A stretch of DNA of 64,000 nucleotides, taken from NCBI GenBank assembly GCA_007693965.1, contig RECQ01000032.1, forward strand, positions 22,645 through 86,644, given 5' to 3'. The notes under the pieces were generated by a model that searched no databases, was not told the origin of the DNA, and worked only from the letters and a program-made list of their open reading frames with translations. Position 1 is the stretch's first letter. Each line of letters starts with the position of its first letter. The position numbers and the translations under genes are program-made. The DNA comes from Phycisphaeraceae bacterium (lineage in GTDB: Bacteria; Planctomycetota; Phycisphaerae; Phycisphaerales; UBA1924). This document shows positions 59,752 through 64,000 of this stretch, in pieces.

Positions 59752-62316
59752 TTGCCTGAACGTACGTACAACTTTTTACACGCTGCGGTTGCACTGTGCG
59801 TCTTGAGCATGATGACTGAGACAGCGCGACCGATGTTCACAATTCTCTCGACACAGGCGCAGCTGATCGCGACAGATCCTCCACCGATTGAATTGACAAC
59901 GGGCGCTGATTGGTCAATAGGCATTTGGATGCATGTGCATCACTTTGAGGCGAACACGAGTCTGCTTGCCTTTGAAACCAATACGAATGAGGCGGTTGTC
60001 AGCATTGATGTCACTGCGGACTCGCGATATCGAGTTCGTTACACAGATGCCTCGGGGAAGTCGGAGCAAGGCGTGGAAGTGCTGCTCTTGGATCAGCAGC
60101 CGCCGCCGAGTTCGGGTGAGTTGGCGCTTCTCGTCATTGACTGGGAGGCGAGCACGCAAACACTGCACGGGCGTTTTATTCATGATGGCATGCTGAGCCC
60201 GTTCTCGGCATCCGACAACATTGCAGGTGACTTCACCCCAGGCGTCACTGAAAAGCTTGTAGTCGGAGCCAGATCTGTCCAGAAGTTGCAAGCTCATCAA
60301 GCAAGCATTGCGCTGGTGGTTCGAAATCATCCGATGCGACAGGATTTCGAACTGCTCTGGTCCCGCAGAGCATTTTCAGATCTGGCGCAAGGCGGAGCTT
60401 TCTTTAAAAATATACCAGGTGATGTGGCCTTCCAATCATCGTCGAGTAATCCTGATCATCCTCTGAACAGCCAGTCGCCCCTTCGTTTTGCGCTCGGATT
60501 CGTTCATACAACTTTTCCGCGCAATGGGTTGTCCGGTCTTTCCGCGGCGGCCGCATTCATGGGCGAACCTGCTTCATTTCAAAACGTGCATATCATAAAT
60601 CGATCTGCGCCCAATCAGCCGAATCGGGTACGAATTGTTCGCAATGTGAGTTCTGTGAAGGACATCCGAATCGACTCTCCGTTCGATCTTCCCATAGTGA
60701 ATAGCTTCAACCGACGCCCTCCCGGGGTGTATCCCGGAGAGCACGAAGGACTGGATGTCGTGTCGAATTCATCGCCACGAATCGCACGCATGGCGAGAGG
60801 GAAAGCGCCCGCAAGTGGAATTATTCACGTCGGCGTTCCTGCGAACAGCCGTGGTGTACGTTCAAATTCGCCAGGCGACGCCGCAAACTTTACTTATGGC
60901 TACATTGATAACCTTGCCGCGATCACAGCGGGCATTGGCAATATTGATCCGTTGATCACCTCGGGGCGTAATCGCCCGTTCCCCATCTCTTCTCGACGGA
61001 GTGGAGGTGTTGTCAACGCTCAGGGCACAAATTATCCACGATTCTGGAGCGGCTCTGGCCCAGCCTTTACTGGACCGGGTCACGGGGTTTTGCTGCGCAA
61101 CCAGAATTCATGGAATCAGACACTCTTGGCGCCTCTTGAAGGCACTCTGTATACCGAACTGTCTGGAGCGGTCGCCAGGGTGAATCTGCTTGAGCACCCT
61201 GGCTCTCCCCCGGCGCGCATCTGGAAAGCAAAAGCTGCAACGCGCACGAGCAATGGGGTCGTGTGGGATCCATATGAAGTGATTCTGGACACTGCGCGAG
61301 GATCGTCTATTCCTCTTGCCGTCGATTCTCTGACACTCACATTCTCCGGGGATCTGATGAAGAAGGGAACGGACGGCCCCGTCATTGGCGATGCGATCAC
61401 GGGGTCCAATGGAGGCATCAATGTTATCACAGGGATCACATTTGATGCTCTCAACAATATGACTCATGTCGCGATCGAGCACCCGTGGGATACAGCTCCT
61501 GTCGAAGACGGCAGCCCGCTTGAGGTAATGTGGGGGCGACACGGCATTGCGACTCTCGAGGTCATGATCGAGCCTGATCCATCAAATATCTACAAAGGTA
61601 TACGGGTCGAGCGTATTTCCACCACCGGCGACCTGCCGATTGTGGTCCTCAGTCATGGGGTCTGGGCTGATGACGTTGACGGGTGGGTGTTTTCTCAACT
61701 CGGGTGGGGGGGCAATGGTTTCTCAGATCAGATCGCACAATCATTTTCCGATGCGATCCCATCCTGGACAAACGCTCTGAATCTTGACGTCGCGCTGATT
61801 CATCCTGCCAATCAGGATCCGAATCCAAACCCTCACTTGATTGACTACACGGAAGAGATGCGTGAAGGGCGACCGGATCTCGAAATCGCCTGGATTTCCG
61901 ATCCTTTATACCCTCAATTAAACTTCGGGACAATGAATGCGTTCACCCTCTGGGTGAATTTCATTCTGCAACAAGCTGAGGCGCACAATGTCATCGGCGT
62001 CTCTGTCTTTGAGTCACAGACAATCGGTGGAGCATGGGATTTTCTCGCTGATGGATTTGCAGACGACGCAGCCCATCCCAATTCCCGAGGTATGAATGCT
62101 ATCACGCTTGCGGCTCTACATGGACTGCAACTGGCGACCGAAATCAATCCTGCGGATATAAATGGAGACGGCATTGTCAACGCTCAGGATCTTGCCATAA
62201 TACTTGGATCCTGGGGTGTTTGTCCTGAAGAGCCGTCTCCCTGTCCCGCTGATTTAAACGGTGATGGTGTTGTGAATGCTCAGGATCTGGCGATCCTGCT
62301 TGGGCTCTGGGGATGA
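59752..62316 (+). CDS. large secreted protein with SGNH-hydrolase-like region and two dockerin-like repeats
   Basis: About 854 residues if it starts at TTG 59752, which follows GAGAGGA at ideal spacing; TTG 59707 is the longest frame. The N-terminus RTYNFLHAAVALCVLSMM may be an export signal. The first ~200 residues look like a beta-sandwich of LamG type (ADWSIGIWMHVHHFEANTSL). Near the C-terminus, VVLSHGVWADD and AAHPNSRGMNAIT resemble SGNH/GDSL hydrolase blocks, the DxxH being clear. The end carries two dockerin-like repeats, NGDGIVNAQDLAIILGSWG and NGDGVVNAQDLAILLGLWG. Base composition and codon use differ from the neighbours (more A/T-ending codons), which suggests transfer. Confidence 0.75.
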   Translation: MPERTYNFLHAAVALCVLSMMTETARPMFTILSTQAQLIATDPPPIELTTGADWSIGIWMHVHHFEANTSLLAFETNTNEAVVSIDVTADSRYRVRYTDASGKSEQGVEVLLLDQQPPPSSGELALLVIDWEASTQTLHGRFIHDGMLSPFSASDNIAGDFTPGVTEKLVVGARSVQKLQAHQASIALVVRNHPMRQDFELLWSRRAFSDLAQGGAFFKNIPGDVAFQSSSSNPDHPLNSQSPLRFALGFVHTTFPRNGLSGLSAAAAFMGEPASFQNVHIINRSAPNQPNRVRIVRNVSSVKDIRIDSPFDLPIVNSFNRRPPGVYPGEHEGLDVVSNSSPRIARMARGKAPASGIIHVGVPANSRGVRSNSPGDAANFTYGYIDNLAAITAGIGNIDPLITSGRNRPFPISSRRSGGVVNAQGTNYPRFWSGSGPAFTGPGHGVLLRNQNSWNQTLLAPLEGTLYTELSGAVARVNLLEHPGSPPARIWKAKAATRTSNGVVWDPYEVILDTARGSSIPLAVDSLTLTFSGDLMKKGTDGPVIGDAITGSNGGINVITGITFDALNNMTHVAIEHPWDTAPVEDGSPLEVMWGRHGIATLEVMIEPDPSNIYKGIRVERISTTGDLPIVVLSHGVWADDVDGWVFSQLGWGGNGFSDQIAQSFSDAIPSWTNALNLDVALIHPANQDPNPNPHLIDYTEEMREGRPDLEIAWISDPLYPQLNFGTMNAFTLWVNFILQQAEAHNVIGVSVFESQTIGGAWDFLADGFADDAAHPNSRGMNAITLAALHGLQLATEINPADINGDGIVNAQDLAIILGSWGVCPEEPSPCPADLNGDGVVNAQDLAILLGLWG

Positions 62317-62747
62317 CTTTCTCTCCGTATGAGATTGCTCCGGGGCCTCTGAGCGCCCCACCCCACAGCGCGACCTTCGGCAGAATTGTACGTACAATAC
62401 CGTAGCGCGATGTTGCTTTGCAATGATGCCGATCATGACAGAGCAACGAACATGGTTCTGGCTGGGTGGACTTGTGGACGGTGGCTCACACGGGCCACGG
62501 ACAACTGTTTCCCTGAATTTGACTTGCCATTGAAATCTTGATCTCGGCTGAGTGAGAGTTATTTTGGGCACAATGTTTCATGGAGCTCTCGATGCAGTGG
62601 TTGTGTCACGGAGCCGACGAGTTCATCGTGTCGATCGGGGTCGCCTGAGTCTGACGCGCTTCGACCCACGCTGCTGCTATCCTGTGTCATCTCTACCCCA
62701 GTTCCGGAATTGCCCTGATCACCCCGCGACTGGCCAGGACCGCCCCC
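62317..62747. other. non-coding region with a 14-bp palindrome
   Basis: 431 bases of mixed composition. It contains the perfect palindrome ATTGTACGTACAAT (62385-62398) and, near 62675, a stretch similar to the region upstream of the truncated copy at 59313. No gene is seen. Confidence 0.55.
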
Positions 62748-63911
62748 ATGACCACAGCCCTCCACACACCGACCAGCGAGTTCGAGAAGAAGGACCGCTG
62801 CGCCGACCTCGACCACCGGCCCCGTGTCCTCCTCGGCAAGATGGGCCTCGACGGCCACGACCGCGGCGCCAAGGTCATCGCCCGGGCCCTGCGCGACTCG
62901 GGCGTCCACGTCATCTACTCAGGCCTGTGGCAGACGCCCCTCTCCCTCGCCATCGGCGCCCGCGATGAGGATTGCGATGTCGTCGCGGCCTCGATGATGA
63001 GCAACTCGCACATGGTCCTCGGCCCGCGCCTCATGGACGCACTGCGCGACCTGGGCCGGCCCGACCTCGCCGTCCACATGGGCGGCATCCTGCCGCAGGA
63101 GGACATCCCGTCTCTGATCGAGATGGGCGTGAAGCGCGTCTTCACCACCGGCGTCGGGCTCATGGACATCGTCGAGGCCTCGCGCAGCGAGACGAAGCCC
63201 TACGCGCAGACGCTCGGCGACAATCCCCACCCCGTCGCCCAGCTCGCCCGCGACATCTCGCTGGCGCACCTGGAGCGCCCGGTGCGCGACAGCGCCAGGC
63301 GCCGGCGACCCAAGCGCGTCATCGGCGTCACCGGCTCGCCCGGCGCGGGCAAGTCGACGCTGGTGGCCCAGCTCGCGGCCGAGCACACGAGGCGGTCTTC
63401 GGATGACGACTCGCTGGGCCGCGTCGCCGTGATCGCGTTCGATCCCAAATCGCCCATCACCGGCGGCGCCCTGCTCGGCGACCGCCTGCGCGTCGACTTC
63501 AACAACCTCGGCGAGAGCGTCTTCTACCGCTCGCTGGCCATCTCCGGCGAGGACTACCACTCGATCGGCGACATCATCGAGCTCATCGGCGGCTGCGAGG
63601 TCGAAGGCCAGCGCGCCTTCGACACCCTCTTCGTCGAGACCGTCGGCGCCGGCCAGAACGAAACAAAGATCCGCGAGCACGTGGACTTCACCGCGGTCGT
63701 CCTCACCCCCGGCATGGGCGACGCCGTGCAGATGGACAAGGCGGGCATCCTCGAGATTGCCGACGTCTTCGTCTGCAACAAAGCCGACCACCCCGGCGAG
63801 AACGAGCTGGTCCGCGACCTGCGCGACATCGCCGGCAAACGCCCCATCGTCGAGACGGTGGCGACGCGCGGTCAGGGAATACCCGAGTTGCTTGATACAT
63901 TGATCGGTTGA
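62748..63911 (+). CDS. B12-binding domain fused to MeaB/MeaI-type GTPase
   Basis: A 387-residue protein. Residues ~25-150 form a cobalamin-binding domain of methylmalonyl-CoA mutase type: LLGKMGLDGHDRGAKVIARA with the base-off DxHxxG motif (Asp35, His37, Gly40), then SGLWQTPLSLAIGARDEDCD and a GG loop (HMGGILPQEDI). Residues ~185-387 form a G3E-type GTPase (MeaB/ArgK): Walker A GSPGAGKST (about 196-204), FDPKSPITGGALLGDRLR, ETVGAGQNET and NKAD for guanine. This corresponds to the first half of the fused isobutyryl-CoA mutase IcmF but without the mutase barrel. It probably protects and loads B12 for a separately encoded mutase. Confidence 0.92.
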   Translation: MTTALHTPTSEFEKKDRCADLDHRPRVLLGKMGLDGHDRGAKVIARALRDSGVHVIYSGLWQTPLSLAIGARDEDCDVVAASMMSNSHMVLGPRLMDALRDLGRPDLAVHMGGILPQEDIPSLIEMGVKRVFTTGVGLMDIVEASRSETKPYAQTLGDNPHPVAQLARDISLAHLERPVRDSARRRRPKRVIGVTGSPGAGKSTLVAQLAAEHTRRSSDDDSLGRVAVIAFDPKSPITGGALLGDRLRVDFNNLGESVFYRSLAISGEDYHSIGDIIELIGGCEVEGQRAFDTLFVETVGAGQNETKIREHVDFTAVVLTPGMGDAVQMDKAGILEIADVFVCNKADHPGENELVRDLRDIAGKRPIVETVATRGQGIPELLDTLIG

Positions 63912-63962
63912 GGGCGGGCGACGGCCACCTTCGCAAGACAATCCGCCTCGCAACAGCAGGAC

Positions 63963-63981
63963 AAGCGGCGTTCGCTTTTTT
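63963..63981 (+). terminator. weak terminator after the B12-GTPase gene
   Basis: AAGCG, loop GCGTT, CGCTT followed by TTTT (63978-63981): a short 5-bp stem with a T-run, 52 bases after the stop. Confidence 0.5.
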
Positions 63982-64000
63982 CAACTTTCCGGTTGACGGG

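Overview
The window is high-GC bacterial DNA carrying core housekeeping genes, including a nearly complete S10-spc-alpha ribosomal protein supercluster. Several features suggest a planctomycete, most likely of the Phycisphaerae type (an inference): secreted proteins ending in dockerin-like NGDGxVNxxDL calcium repeats, a PEP-CTERM-like sorting tail, a Gram-negative late acyltransferase of lipid A type, hopanoid synthesis, and an unusual ribosomal operon. I saw no rRNA, tRNA, CRISPR array or insertion sequence.

Layout. 1-700: a dihydrouridine synthase cut by the left edge and a small lipoprotein. 1.2-8.8 kb: a chemosensory cluster, cheB-cheW-cheR-cheA-cheX-cheY, followed by a FapA/DUF342 gene and without a receptor gene. 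8.8-14.4 kb: envelope proteins of unknown role and a plant-type ferredoxin-NADP reductase. 14.5-30.6 kb: promoter and leader, then rpsJ to rplQ with secY, infA, rpmJ and rpoA, ending in a strong terminator. rpmD, adk, map and rpsD are absent from their usual places. uL22 carries an XRE-like helix-turn-helix domain at its N-terminus, and uL24, uS5, uL15 and uL17 carry tails or insertions. 30.6-32.3 kb: pheS without pheT, and a membrane protein split by an apparent -1 frameshift.

32.5-46.4 kb is a membrane-biology block: an ABC-2 permease on the minus strand, then three consecutive SPFH (HflK/HflC/flotillin-like) genes, an ABC ATPase with its permease, a large membrane-anchored protein, and squalene-hopene cyclase. 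SPFH scaffolds next to the hopanoid enzyme suggest a locus for organised membrane domains; this is the best candidate here for an undescribed system. A HicAB toxin-antitoxin pair follows directly.

47.2-54.2 kb: mostly minus-strand envelope and housekeeping genes (LpxL-like acyltransferase, coiled-coil membrane protein, MoxR ATPase, isocitrate-lyase-family enzyme) and a stand-alone GspE-N (MshEN) domain protein. 54.4-59.1 kb: an RRM RNA-binding protein and two tandem secreted vanadium-haloperoxidase-like proteins with different C-terminal signals and similar promoters. 59.3-63.9 kb: a B12-binding/MeaB-type GTPase fusion, a truncated copy of its 5' end about 3.4 kb upstream, and between them a visibly lower-GC dockerin-bearing secreted protein that looks acquired.
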